From a virus: a stretch of 35,905 nt of DNA. Shown piece by piece: positions 1 to 6,626 of the stretch. Every line of letters starts with the position of its first letter. Position 1 is the stretch's first letter. The position numbers were made by a program, and so were the translations under genes. Below the pieces are notes generated by a model. The model ran no database searches, was not told the DNA's origin, and was given only the letters and a program-made list of their open reading frames with translations. The stretch is taken from positions 1-35,905 of IMG/VR virus record IMGVR_UViG_3300027730_000078, one strand, 5' to 3'.

Positions 1-2
1 CT

Positions 3-95
3 GCCGACCCTAATAACGGCGTGCATACTTGCCAGTTTGAAGTGTTGCAAAGGCTGGATTTAGATACACATACCATTGTCAGGGTTGCAATCTAA
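3..95 (+). CDS. C-terminal end of an unknown protein (partial)
   Basis: The frame starting at base 3 is open to a TAA at 93-95 and encodes the last 30 residues of a protein whose beginning lies outside the window (ends ...RLDLDTHTIVRVAI). The peptide carries no motif I recognise. It is followed at once by a hairpin and lies upstream of structural genes in the same direction, so it is probably the end of another virion gene. It is not in frame with the open gene at the right end of the window if the ends are joined directly. Confidence 0.5.
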   Translation, partial: ADPNNGVHTCQFEVLQRLDLDTHTIVRVAI

Positions 96-101
96 AAAAA
101 T

Positions 102-127
102 GGGAAGGGGTTAAACTGCCCCTTCCC
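102..127. terminator. Strong hairpin after the first partial gene
   Basis: A perfect 9-bp stem (GGGAAGGGG / CCCCTTCCC, loop of 8) lies 6 bases after the stop codon. A run of seven A precedes it and no T run follows, so as an intrinsic terminator it reads better for leftward transcription. For the plus strand it could be an RNA 3'-end stabiliser or processing site. Confidence 0.5.
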
Positions 128-204
128 TCAACGCTAAATCAAAACACTTCCAAATGTAAACAGGGCTTTCGTTATATCCAAGCCTGCGTTAAAACTTTAT
201 TGCT

Positions 205-262
205 TATATTTGTCGCAGCCCTATCCGGTAGCCATGCGGTTAAATGGCCTAAGCATTAAATA
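205..262 (+). promoter_or_regulatory. Promoter and structured 5' leader of the 269-811 gene
   Basis: TATATTTG at 205-212 fits the Bacteroidetes -7 box. The transcribed leader holds CTATCCG, then a CCAT...ATGG stem and the block CGGTTAAATGG. The same series of elements in the same order occurs in the leader of the major capsid gene (7763-7855), pointing to shared late control of two highly expressed genes. Confidence 0.6.
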
Positions 263-268
263 TTTACA

Positions 269-811
269 ATGGCAACAATCGATTATTGCTCGGTTGCGCT
301 CGGTGAACACGAAAGAGTACAATGTGCCGACTACCCCAAAGGTGGCGCACCTGTAATCGCGCTCATGGAGCAAGACCACAGCATCACTGACCTTGAAGAT
401 AACGCGCAATGGCTGGCCGCAGAAACCGCTGGCGAGGTTGTGCTGCTCAGGTCCGTTAAGGGCTTGTATGAAGCCGCAGCGCCCAACACGCAGACCAACC
501 CTGTAGGCGATGGGCCGGACGAAATCCCGGTATCCTTCAGCCACAGCATCACTTGGACGGACGCTAACGTCACCACGACCAACGATGCAAGCTACGCGGG
601 TTATAACGGTCGGACGCTTTACTTGGCTATCTACAACCCGAACACGGGCAAGATCAGCTACTTTGACCAAGCTGCGGTCATCCTTACCCCGCCTTCAACT
701 TTGCCTGCAACCAAAAACGAATACCAGCAGTATTCGGGAACGGCAAACTTCACAAGCGACATCGACTGGTATCCCGTTAAATACACGGCCCCGGCTCTGT
801 TCACGGCCTAA
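269..811 (+). CDS. Putative virion structural protein (major tail protein candidate)
   Basis: This 180-residue soluble protein has no signal peptide or membrane segment. The second half is rich in Thr, Asn, Tyr and Asp, typical of beta-structured virion proteins. I do not recognise the family from sequence. Context suggests an abundant virion component: its own TATATTTG promoter, a long leader of the same design as the capsid gene leader, and a strong terminator directly behind it, so it is a single-gene transcription unit. The size fits a siphovirus major tail protein, and no other gene in the window fills that role. That is inference; a head decoration protein is the main alternative. Confidence 0.55.
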   Translation: MATIDYCSVALGEHERVQCADYPKGGAPVIALMEQDHSITDLEDNAQWLAAETAGEVVLLRSVKGLYEAAAPNTQTNPVGDGPDEIPVSFSHSITWTDANVTTTNDASYAGYNGRTLYLAIYNPNTGKISYFDQAAVILTPPSTLPATKNEYQQYSGTANFTSDIDWYPVKYTAPALFTA

Positions 812-830
812 TCTGTTAACCCCTAAAAAG

Positions 831-856
831 AAAGCCCCTTAATTGGGGCTTTTTTG
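831..856 (+). terminator. Intrinsic terminator after the 269-811 gene
   Basis: AAAGCCCC, loop TTAATT, GGGGCTTT followed by further T residues (T run 850-855). The flanking A run lets it also serve the convergent minus-strand gene whose stop codon lies inside the hairpin. Confidence 0.85.
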
Positions 857-1063
857 CTTTATATACTCCCGTATGTCATCTGCGGTTTCGCGCGGAGTTG
901 GCGCATCTTCGCCCGGATACCAGACTTCGTAAGGCCCATCCTTATCCGTAAGTACACCATGACCGCCGAAGCGAACGCTAATTGTGCCGCAGGCAAGTTC
1001 TATCTTACATTGATAGCCGCCATAGCCATATGGCAAAAAGACCATGTCTTCCCTAATAAGCAT
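839..1063 (-). CDS. Small unknown protein, end of the minus-strand cargo block
   Basis: A 74-residue acidic protein with no recognised domain; the middle (KDGPYEVWYPGEDAPTPRET) is Pro/Glu/Asp-rich. Its ATG lies inside the last codons of the zinc-ribbon gene upstream (11-base overlap including that gene's stop), a translational-coupling layout that supports both being real. The stop codon falls in the terminator it shares with the convergent structural gene. Function unknown. Confidence 0.6.
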   Translation of the reverse strand: MLIREDMVFLPYGYGGYQCKIELACGTISVRFGGHGVLTDKDGPYEVWYPGEDAPTPRETADDIREYIKQKSPN

Positions 1064-1205
1064 GGGGGCTTTTTTGTTCTAAGTTCGTAAAAAGCACAAG
1101 GTTATTGCAGCACGGGCATTGCAGTCTAGCCGTGCCGTATGGCCTAACCGCTACCCATTCATGGGCGCAAAGGTCACAGCGGACTAAAGATGATTCCCAA
1201 GCCAT
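1053..1205 (-). CDS. Small zinc-ribbon protein (50 aa)
   Basis: Begins MAWESSLVRCDLCAHEWVAV and carries two Cys pairs, CDLC at residues 10-13 and CPCC at 30-33, spaced as in a zinc ribbon with a Trp/Val-rich strand between. Such miniature zinc ribbons are common in phages and often bind nucleic acid or act as adaptors; the role here is unknown. The stop overlaps the start of the next gene, so the two are probably one operon. It starts directly downstream of a cassette-like junction sequence. Confidence 0.65.
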   Translation of the reverse strand: MAWESSLVRCDLCAHEWVAVRPYGTARLQCPCCNNLVLFTNLEQKSPHAY

Positions 1206-1274
1206 TTCGTTTAATTTCGATTATCGGCATTAAACCGCAACTGAGTTTCGTTAATCCGGTTGTTAGCCGCAACC
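1206..1274 (-). other. Intergenic junction resembling a gene-cassette boundary (J3)
   Basis: Between the methyltransferase stop and the zinc-ribbon start, the minus strand reads GGCTAACAACCGG, then AGTTGCGGTTTAATGCCGAT. The pieces TAAC and GTTGCGG.TTA resemble those at 1985-2030 and 2474-2525, in the same order and orientation relative to the genes. I do not see the classical inverse R-box pair of an integron attC site, so this is only a suggestive similarity. Confidence 0.3.
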
Positions 1275-1961
1275 CTAAAAGAGCCGCATCTGTGCTGAGA
1301 AGTTTTTAAAACGCTTTTCTTGCTTCTCATAATATTCGGGGTCGATTTCAAAAGCCACAAAATCAAAGCCATTTTTATAGGCTGCAATTCTACTGCTTCC
1401 GCTCCCCAAATGAGTATCCAAAATCAAATCCCCTTCCTTTGCAAATAGTTGTAATTGCCATTCGTAAAGCGTTACAGGTTTTTGAGTTGGGTGTATTTTA
1501 CCTTCTTGCAATGCTTTTGCTCTGCTATATGTTTTTATTCGCATCGCTTTACTAAATGAAGTCCACGCCATCTCGCCATCGGAAAGGCTAAAATCTCTTT
1601 GCCCTTTATCCCAAATTAGCCAGCAACTACTATCATAAGGCATTTTGCTAATAAAGTGGTTTGCTCCCCAAATAATTTGATTTTTAGATACTCTTCTTAG
1701 TTCAGTAAAATATTCATTATTTGGGCTTTCATTATCCCATTGCTTTATCCCCCAATCAGCCCAACCATTATGTGGCTTTTCTTTTGCTGCTCCAATCCCA
1801 TACGGTGGGTCAACAATTGCCAAATCAAAGTATTTATCGGCAAAGCGTTTTAAACCTTGCACACAGTCCTCCAAATAAACGACAGACAAAGGGCAGCGGC
1901 TAACACATGGTATAACCAATGGCGGCTGCGGTGGTGTGCTTATGTTTGTATCTTCGTTCAT
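1275..1961 (-). CDS. DNA methyltransferase, N6-adenine/N4-cytosine type, beta class
   Basis: 228 residues from the ATG at 1961 (a GTG 42 bases upstream is also possible). Catalytic motif IV DPPYG is at residues 51-55; the SAM-binding motif I, LDTHLGSGSS, comes later at 181-190, followed by FEIDPEYY at 204-211. This order, with the catalytic motif first, defines the beta class. The IHPTQKP element at 156-162 is typical of the family. It modifies bases in DNA, probably to shield phage DNA from host restriction. It lies behind an HNH nuclease gene on the minus strand; whether the two form a restriction-modification pair cannot be told. The gene is visibly more AT-rich than the flanking plus-strand genes, suggesting recent acquisition. 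Confidence 0.92.
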   Translation of the reverse strand: MNEDTNISTPPQPPLVIPCVSRCPLSVVYLEDCVQGLKRFADKYFDLAIVDPPYGIGAAKEKPHNGWADWGIKQWDNESPNNEYFTELRRVSKNQIIWGANHFISKMPYDSSCWLIWDKGQRDFSLSDGEMAWTSFSKAMRIKTYSRAKALQEGKIHPTQKPVTLYEWQLQLFAKEGDLILDTHLGSGSSRIAAYKNGFDFVAFEIDPEYYEKQEKRFKNFSAQMRLF

Positions 1962-1984
1962 GCTTTTATGTAATTTGATAAATT

Positions 1985-2030
1985 TGTACTCGTAATCCGC
2001 CACTGGTCATACCATCAACGTTATCGGCAA
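1985..2030 (-). other. Intergenic junction resembling a gene-cassette boundary (J2)
   Basis: The HNH stop codon lies within TGCCGATAACGTTGATGG on the minus strand, followed by AGTGGCGGATTACGAGTACA before the methyltransferase. The TAACGTT and TGGCGGATTA blocks match the pattern of J1 (CAACGTT ... TTGGGGATTT) and in part J3. This is similarity by eye only. Confidence 0.35.
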
Positions 2031-2446
2031 CTGCTACCTACACGTTCAAAATGAAATTTCCCATCCCATAAACTGTGCTTAATTGAACCCATATTCATTG
2101 CAACTTGCATCTTTGTTTTGCTTTTGAATAAGTATTCCAGTTTTTCATTTAGCATTTTGTGTAGTTGATGTCTATATCCTTCCAAATCTGTATGGCATTT
2201 GTAATTGTTGCAATCCTTACAACTTGCATTTAGGTTGTATAAATCATTTGTGCCTCCAAATATTTGTGGTTTAATGTGGTCAACATTCCAACCCTTTACT
2301 AAATAAACTCCACAATAAGCACACTTTCCACCGCACTTATCAAATACTATTGCTCGAATTTTGGCTTTAGATAACTTAACCGCAGCAGCCGATAACACGG
2401 GTTTTGCGTCATTCGGGCTGTGGTATTTCAAATCAAGTTCTGTCAT
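2021..2446 (-). CDS. HNH endonuclease
   Basis: 141 residues with the complete HNH arrangement: zinc pair CAYC at 42-45, DHIKP at 56-60 containing the catalytic His and metal ligand, NLNASC at 71-76 and a second zinc pair CKDC at 76-79 followed by Asn. It makes metal-dependent cuts in double-stranded DNA. It is transcribed leftwards ahead of the DNA methyltransferase, 60 bases upstream of that gene's ATG. A free-standing homing nuclease, an integron-style cassette gene or the restriction half of a two-gene system are all possible. Base composition is AT-rich like the methyltransferase. Confidence 0.9.
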   Translation of the reverse strand: MTELDLKYHSPNDAKPVLSAAAVKLSKAKIRAIVFDKCGGKCAYCGVYLVKGWNVDHIKPQIFGGTNDLYNLNASCKDCNNYKCHTDLEGYRHQLHKMLNEKLEYLFKSKTKMQVAMNMGSIKHSLWDGKFHFERVGSSCR

Positions 2447-2473
2447 AAGTTCAAATTTTGTTTTTCAAATGAT

Positions 2474-2525
2474 CTTTAGTGCTGGAAATCCCCAACAAAC
2501 GCAAAGCCCGAAAACGTTGCCCGCC
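2474..2525 (-). other. Intergenic junction resembling a gene-cassette boundary (J1)
   Basis: Upstream of the HNH gene the minus strand reads GGCGGGCAACGTTTTCGGGC, then TTTGTTGGGGATTTCCAGCA. It parallels J2 in order and spacing of the CAACGTT/TAACGTT and GG.GGATT blocks. Just outside it lies a small palindrome, CGCCAGTCTGGCG (plus strand 2533-2545). Confidence 0.35.
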
Positions 2526-2555
2526 AAAACCTCGCCAGTCTGGCGCGATTCAAAG

Positions 2556-2747
2556 CTAATCGGGGCTTTTTGACTTCAGAATAATTTTGCAGTAAATATC
2601 CATTGCTAGCCATATCACGGCATCCAGCCGCATAAAATGACCGTACTCTTTTAGGGTAAACCTCCATGTGTCTTCACGGATTTGTGCTAAATCAAAGCCA
2701 TTGCCCACCATTTCAACGGCTTCTTCAATCTAGGTTTCAATGTCCAT
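2556..2747 (-). pseudogene. Small gene interrupted by an amber codon at codon 6
   Basis: A consensus -7 box TAGCTTTG (minus strand, 2759-2752) sits 4 bases before the ATG at 2747, the leaderless layout used throughout this genome. The frame reads MDIET, TAG (2732-2730), then 57 protein-like residues to a second TAG at 2556-2558. A restart at the ATG at 2711 would give a 51-residue protein beginning MVGNGFDLAQIREDTWRF. The sequence after the first TAG looks coding, so this is a nonsense-mutated or restarted gene. No family recognised. Confidence 0.5.
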
Positions 2748-2780
2748 CCCCCAAAGCTAAATCCTATCTCCAGAAATACC

Positions 2781-2788
2781 TAACTTTA
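2781..2788 (+). promoter_or_regulatory. Promoter -7 box for the glycosyltransferase gene
   Basis: TAACTTTA, 13 bases before the ATG at 2802, and back to back with the minus-strand box at 2752-2759. Together they form a compact divergent promoter region. Confidence 0.45.
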
Positions 2789-2801
2789 GCCTAATAAAAG
2801 T

Positions 2802-3674
2802 ATGCAAGGACTATCATTACTCGCAATCGGCGACCAAAGCTACGGGCATTGGGCGTACATATTCGCAAAATCCGTTAAGCACTTCCACCCCGACCTACCC
2901 ATTCAGCTTGTTCACGAACCCGGAACAATCAAAAATATTGAACGCGACCCGTTCGACATCCTGACCGAAATAAGCCCCTTCCATTCAAGGCGTGGGGGCA
3001 GATTGTCCCCCTCCTTTGCAAAGCTATCCATGTATGAATACTACCCCGATTGGGAAAAGGTCATGTTCATTGATGTTGACACGCTGTGTATCGCGCCGTT
3101 CCTCGACCTGTTCGACATTGACAGCGACTACCAGATACAATGCGCGGGCAGCACGCTACAAGCCTCTGGCGTGTACCCCAACATGCTGTGGATGAAGATT
3201 GAGAGCGTCCGGCGCATCTTTAACCTACCCGACCAGCCGATACCCGGCGTTAATTCCAGCTTTCAGGTCATGAAGATGGGGGCCGCAGCGGAGCAAGTGT
3301 ATAGCGATGCGCTGCGGGCGTACTATCACTTTGAGCAGCATGGAACAGCCAAAGACTTGTACATGCGCTGGGGAAAGAAAGCAGTCAACCCGGTGTACCC
3401 CGATGAACTATTTTTTAACGTATCCCTAGCTACTAAACAAGGCTACATGGGCGAGAATCCCATACACTTTAGGATACCGCGTCAGGGCGCGTTTGAGGGC
3501 ATACAGGGCTGCATAGACGGCGGCAAAAGGTTCCTCGGCTTTTGGGGCGACAAGCGGCTAAACGACAAGCCTTACCAGCAAGCCTTTGAACTGACGCTAA
3601 AAAAGTACGTTGACTCGGCTAAAGTGCCGTCAATTACGCGGCTGCTGGATGCGAAGTTTATTAATGTGAACTGA
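2802..3674 (+). CDS. Glycosyltransferase, GT-A fold
   Basis: 290 residues, cytoplasmic. The nucleotide-sugar site is recognisable: FIDVDTLCIAPF at 89-100, with the DxD motif (D91, D93) that binds the divalent metal and sugar diphosphate, preceded by KLSMYEYYPDWEKVMFID as in GT8-like enzymes. It probably transfers a sugar to a phage protein, to modified DNA or to a host surface polymer; the acceptor cannot be told. It sits between the cargo block and the portal gene with its own promoter-like box, and its GC-rich codon use matches the structural genes, so it seems a settled member of this genome. Confidence 0.85.
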   Translation: MQGLSLLAIGDQSYGHWAYIFAKSVKHFHPDLPIQLVHEPGTIKNIERDPFDILTEISPFHSRRGGRLSPSFAKLSMYEYYPDWEKVMFIDVDTLCIAPFLDLFDIDSDYQIQCAGSTLQASGVYPNMLWMKIESVRRIFNLPDQPIPGVNSSFQVMKMGAAAEQVYSDALRAYYHFEQHGTAKDLYMRWGKKAVNPVYPDELFFNVSLATKQGYMGENPIHFRIPRQGAFEGIQGCIDGGKRFLGFWGDKRLNDKPYQQAFELTLKKYVDSAKVPSITRLLDAKFINVN

Positions 3675-3700
3675 CCGGAAACACTTAATCAAAACTTGTT

Positions 3701-3708
3701 TATCTTTA
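3701..3708 (+). promoter_or_regulatory. Leaderless-type promoter before the portal operon
   Basis: TATCTTTA, 4 bases before the ATG at 3713. The upstream sequence TCAAAACTTGTT resembles the ACAAAACTTCTT found before the boxes at 9257 and 10772. Confidence 0.6.
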
Positions 3709-3712
3709 TACC

Positions 3713-3787
3713 ATGTGTACAAAACCTAACTGCGGAGGAACCCGGCCAAAGCCAGTTAAGAAGCCGACAATCAAACGTCCCCGATGA
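3713..3787 (+). CDS. Very small basic protein (24 aa) ahead of the portal gene
   Basis: Translates as M C T K P N C G G T R P K P, then VKKPTIKRPR: two Cys and many Lys, Arg and Pro. The stop TGA overlaps the portal ATG (ATGA), and a promoter box sits 4 bases before its start, so it is the first reading frame of the portal transcript. It may be a real micro-protein or a leader peptide that couples translation to the portal gene. Compare the 36-aa basic protein at 25649. Confidence 0.5.
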   Translation: MCTKPNCGGTRPKPVKKPTIKRPR

Positions 3788-5511
3788 TAGATGCGGCGTT
3801 AATCCCCGAACTTGTTAGCCCGTTTATTCAGGCTTACAAGGATGCCAAAAAGGGCAAGCTGTCCTATACCGCATTGTACAACAAGGCGGTGGAGAACGCC
3901 CATGCCATCAAGATACACAGCGAAGGGGAGTTCCCAGAGGAACTTATCCGTGAACGTGCGCCATCGCAGACGGACGAAGAGTTTAACTACCTCAAGGCCA
4001 ACTACCAGAGCGTAACGAAAAGCCCGTGGGCGAAGCTGTGCAACAGCGTAGGGAGTGTCATGCACAACGTAACGCTGACCGTGGATGACGAGGCTGCCAA
4101 TGACTACCTAAAAGCTGGATACCCCGCGTATTCCGCTGGCTTTCTGGCGTGGTGTACGGACGTGGTATCTCCCATCAAGTGCGATCAGCCAATGGCCGTG
4201 CTGGTGTCCACCGTGGCCTATATGCCTGAATCCGATACCGAGCTACCCGAATCCGTGGCGGTTATCTATGAAACCGAGGACGTTGTGCAGTTCACCCGCG
4301 ACCATTTCATAGGCGTTGTTTCTCGGTCGATGCCCGTCAGACATGGCAATTCAACCGTATATGAAGGGCTGGAATTCGTGTTATTAGACGATAATATCGA
4401 ATATCGGTATACGCAAGTAGGCAAAAAGCTAGATTGGACGTTTGAGTTAACCGAGTATTACAAGCACAATCTAGGCAGGCTCCCGGCCAGCCAGCTAAAG
4501 GGCATCCCGCAATACGTTGACCGCCAAATCCTGTGGACTAGCTTCTTTGAGAACGCGCTGCCCTACTTGAACAAGGCGGCAATGGAAGCCAACACGCTGG
4601 ACGCCATCATAGCCCGCGTGGCCTACCCCATCCGCGTGTACTATCAGGAGGACTGCGATGCGCCTGGATGCGATGGCAACGGCTATATAAAAGACCACGA
4701 AAGCGGTAAAGAATTAACGTGCCAGACCTGCAACGGCTCCGGCAAAAAAGATGCGTTTAACCTTTTCCGAGACTACACGCATAAGCCGCCAGACCGGATG
4801 GGAAGCGACCAGCAGCCTACCTTTCCGGGCATGGCCTATGTCGCGCCAGATTCCGACCCCATGCGGTTTCTGCAAGAGCGCAACGATAGGCTTATCGAAA
4901 AAGCGGGGTACTCGGTTAACTTCGACATTTCGAGCAAAGACGGCCAGCCTGAGACGGCCACAAAGCACAGGCAAGACAAGCAGGAGCAGTACAAAATGCT
5001 CTCCCGCTTTGCCAGCCAGATGTACAACCTTATCGAAAAAACCGCCCGCGACCTTATCGACATTCGGTTTATCCGCAACAGCTACACCATAACCCTAACC
5101 CGCCAGTCTGACTTTGAAATCCGCAGCCCCGAAGAGTTAAGCGAGGAAATCAAAGCAGCCCGCGAGGCCGGACTACCGCAGTACATTATCAATGAGTTAA
5201 TCCGTTCTAACGCCCTGTTGCGCTTCAGTCAGGATGACTACATTGCCAAGTTACTCGCCCTGTCTGAATACGTGGACCCGCTGCACGGAACGCCAGCAGA
5301 CAAGGTGAGCATGGTTGCCTCCCGTGGTTTCCAGCCGTGGCAAATTAGCCTTCACAACCAATTCGGCGCACTTGTTAGCCAGTTGCTTACCGAGAATGAC
5401 GGGTTTTTAGACCTTGAGATAGCCGAACAGGCGGCACTCATTGAGGCCAAAGCACGGGCGTTAACACCACAGGCTAACGGGGTGCAGTCGATTATAGATA
5501 GCTTGGGCTAA
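3784..5511 (+). CDS. Portal protein
   Basis: 575 residues, the size of a large portal. The call rests on length, on the order portal-MuF-scaffold-capsid, and on late sequence features (long helical region 360-420 with Gln/Lys/Glu, and the acidic EELSEEIKAAREAGLPQYII stretch common near portal C termini). It would form the dodecameric ring at the head vertex through which DNA passes. Unusually, residues 291-321 contain a Cys4 insertion of DnaJ type: CDAPGC (C291, C296), GNG, then CQTCNGSG (C313, C316). The stop TAA overlaps the ATG of the MuF remnant at 5511. Confidence 0.8.
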   Translation: MIDAALIPELVSPFIQAYKDAKKGKLSYTALYNKAVENAHAIKIHSEGEFPEELIRERAPSQTDEEFNYLKANYQSVTKSPWAKLCNSVGSVMHNVTLTVDDEAANDYLKAGYPAYSAGFLAWCTDVVSPIKCDQPMAVLVSTVAYMPESDTELPESVAVIYETEDVVQFTRDHFIGVVSRSMPVRHGNSTVYEGLEFVLLDDNIEYRYTQVGKKLDWTFELTEYYKHNLGRLPASQLKGIPQYVDRQILWTSFFENALPYLNKAAMEANTLDAIIARVAYPIRVYYQEDCDAPGCDGNGYIKDHESGKELTCQTCNGSGKKDAFNLFRDYTHKPPDRMGSDQQPTFPGMAYVAPDSDPMRFLQERNDRLIEKAGYSVNFDISSKDGQPETATKHRQDKQEQYKMLSRFASQMYNLIEKTARDLIDIRFIRNSYTITLTRQSDFEIRSPEELSEEIKAAREAGLPQYIINELIRSNALLRFSQDDYIAKLLALSEYVDPLHGTPADKVSMVASRGFQPWQISLHNQFGALVSQLLTENDGFLDLEIAEQAALIEAKARALTPQANGVQSIIDSLG

Positions 5512-5621
5512 TGGCCTACATAGACGACCGGATACGACTGATTGAAACTGTTCCCGATAACTTTAAAACTCATAAACAATGCAAGCATCGTAAATGCAAT
5601 TTTCGAAACTTGGTTGATTAA
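5511..5621 (+). pseudogene. Orphan 5' end of the original MuF-like gene
   Basis: Directly coupled to the portal stop (TAATG). The first 18 codons give MAYIDDRIRLIETVPDNF, nearly the same as MAYLDDRISLIETVPDAF at the start of the intact gene at 5793, but in different, GC-richer codons. After codon 18 the similarity ends and the frame closes at 5621. This is the stump left when a homologous, AT-richer version of the gene was recombined in. Confidence 0.75.
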
Positions 5622-5736
5622 TTAAGTTTGAGGCGGAAAGATTGGCCGGCTGCTCTTTGATAATCAATACGGTCCCAATAATTGACTCCGTAGCTTGTAC
5701 GGTTGCAATCTCGATAGGTGCGTTTGTGTTTGTCAT
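5563..5736 (-). CDS. Small minus-strand protein (57 aa) between portal and MuF genes
   Basis: Begins MTNTNAPIEIATVQ and ends CIYDACIVYEF; I do not recognise it. Support for a real gene is its promoter: TTG (5771-5769), 20 bases, TAGCTTTG (5748-5741), then 4 bases to the ATG at 5736. It lies wholly in the AT-rich imported segment between the MuF stump and the intact MuF gene, antisense to the structural operon, and its stop falls at the junction with the stump. Confidence 0.55.
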   Translation of the reverse strand: MTNTNAPIEIATVQATESIIGTVLIIKEQPANLSASNLINQPSFENCIYDACIVYEF

Positions 5737-5740
5737 GAAG

Positions 5741-5771
5741 CAAAGCTAAGTAGCCCAAAAACAAAAAGCAA
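5741..5771 (-). promoter_or_regulatory. Consensus Bacteroidetes promoter (minus strand)
   Basis: On the minus strand: TTG, 20 bases, TAGCTTTG, then CTTC and the ATG. Both boxes and the spacing fit the TTG-N19/20-TAnnTTTG consensus, and the start codon coincides with the expected transcription start. Confidence 0.7.
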
Positions 5772-5792
5772 TAGCTCAAACACATTTATTTT

Positions 5793-6608
5793 ATGGCATA
5801 TTTAGATGATAGGATATCGCTTATTGAGACAGTTCCTGATGCGTTTGTTGACGCAGTTAGTGGTTTGCGGGAAGAAATATTTAAAAGACTTGTAAGAGTA
5901 ATTGCACAATTTGATACAGATGGCGGCCAAATTGTCTTAAACGAAGCAAATATCCTCAGAATAGACCAGTTAATTGAAGAACTTGACGGCTTTCTTTTTG
6001 AACCAGAATCCGAATATTTAAAAGCCCTCTCAAAATTTGTTGCTGGGATTGGAGAAAGCGCAGCATTAACCAACGAGTTTTTGGGCGTTAGAGACAGCCC
6101 ACTTTACAAACAAATGCTAAGGCAGAACCAATTTAATGTCATTAAGCTATTTGACAAAACATCCGTAAATAGCTTTATATCAAACTCAATACAAAGACAA
6201 ATAACCGCATCCGTTGCCGAGCAGGGCAAGGTTGCCGACACTATTGACTTTTTGAGAAAATTTGTTGGCGGCATGGATTACGACGGGCAAGGATTGACGC
6301 GGTGGGTAAAGACACAAGCCCTAACCGCATACGGAACTGCCGATGCTGCTTATGTAGTAACCGTTGGAAAGAATGAGGGTATTGACAAATGGTTATATGC
6401 GGGGGGTCTGGTTAAGGACAGTAGGCCGTTTTGCGTCAAACGAGCCGGCAATGTTTACACGACCGCCGAGGTGCTGAAATGGCCGGAGGAAGAGCAAAAG
6501 CTAGACAACTATCCGTGGCAGGGCATGATAGCCGGAACCAATGCGTCTAACATCTTTACGGTTAGGGGCGGCTGGAATTGTAGGCATATATTAATGCCTG
6601 TTACATAA
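5793..6608 (+). CDS. MuF-like minor head protein (phage head morphogenesis)
   Basis: 271 residues. The C-terminal third is the MuF domain: WLYAGGLVKDSRPFC (200-214) and the closing GGWNCRHILMPV (259-270), the family hallmark with paired Cys. Members are minor capsid proteins bound near the portal, needed for head assembly or DNA ejection, as for Mu gpF and SPP1 gp7. The N-terminal two thirds is helical. Codons are AT-rich up to roughly base 6240 and GC-rich afterwards, so the gene is a mosaic of an imported 5' part and the resident 3' part. The resident 5' end survives as the stump at 5511. Confidence 0.88.
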   Translation: MAYLDDRISLIETVPDAFVDAVSGLREEIFKRLVRVIAQFDTDGGQIVLNEANILRIDQLIEELDGFLFEPESEYLKALSKFVAGIGESAALTNEFLGVRDSPLYKQMLRQNQFNVIKLFDKTSVNSFISNSIQRQITASVAEQGKVADTIDFLRKFVGGMDYDGQGLTRWVKTQALTAYGTADAAYVVTVGKNEGIDKWLYAGGLVKDSRPFCVKRAGNVYTTAEVLKWPEEEQKLDNYPWQGMIAGTNASNIFTVRGGWNCRHILMPVT

Positions 6609-6614
6609 TTTGAG

Positions 6615-6622
6615 TATCTTTG
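6615..6622 (+). promoter_or_regulatory. Leaderless-type promoter
   Basis: TATCTTTG, 4 bases before the ATG at 6627, directly behind the MuF stop. It would let the scaffold-side genes be transcribed separately from the portal operon. Confidence 0.6.
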
Positions 6623-6626
6623 TTAC

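Noticed and set aside
1205-2525. Classical integron attC sites
   Set aside because: The inverse pair of R boxes needed for a true attC was not found; only a looser similarity between junctions is claimed.
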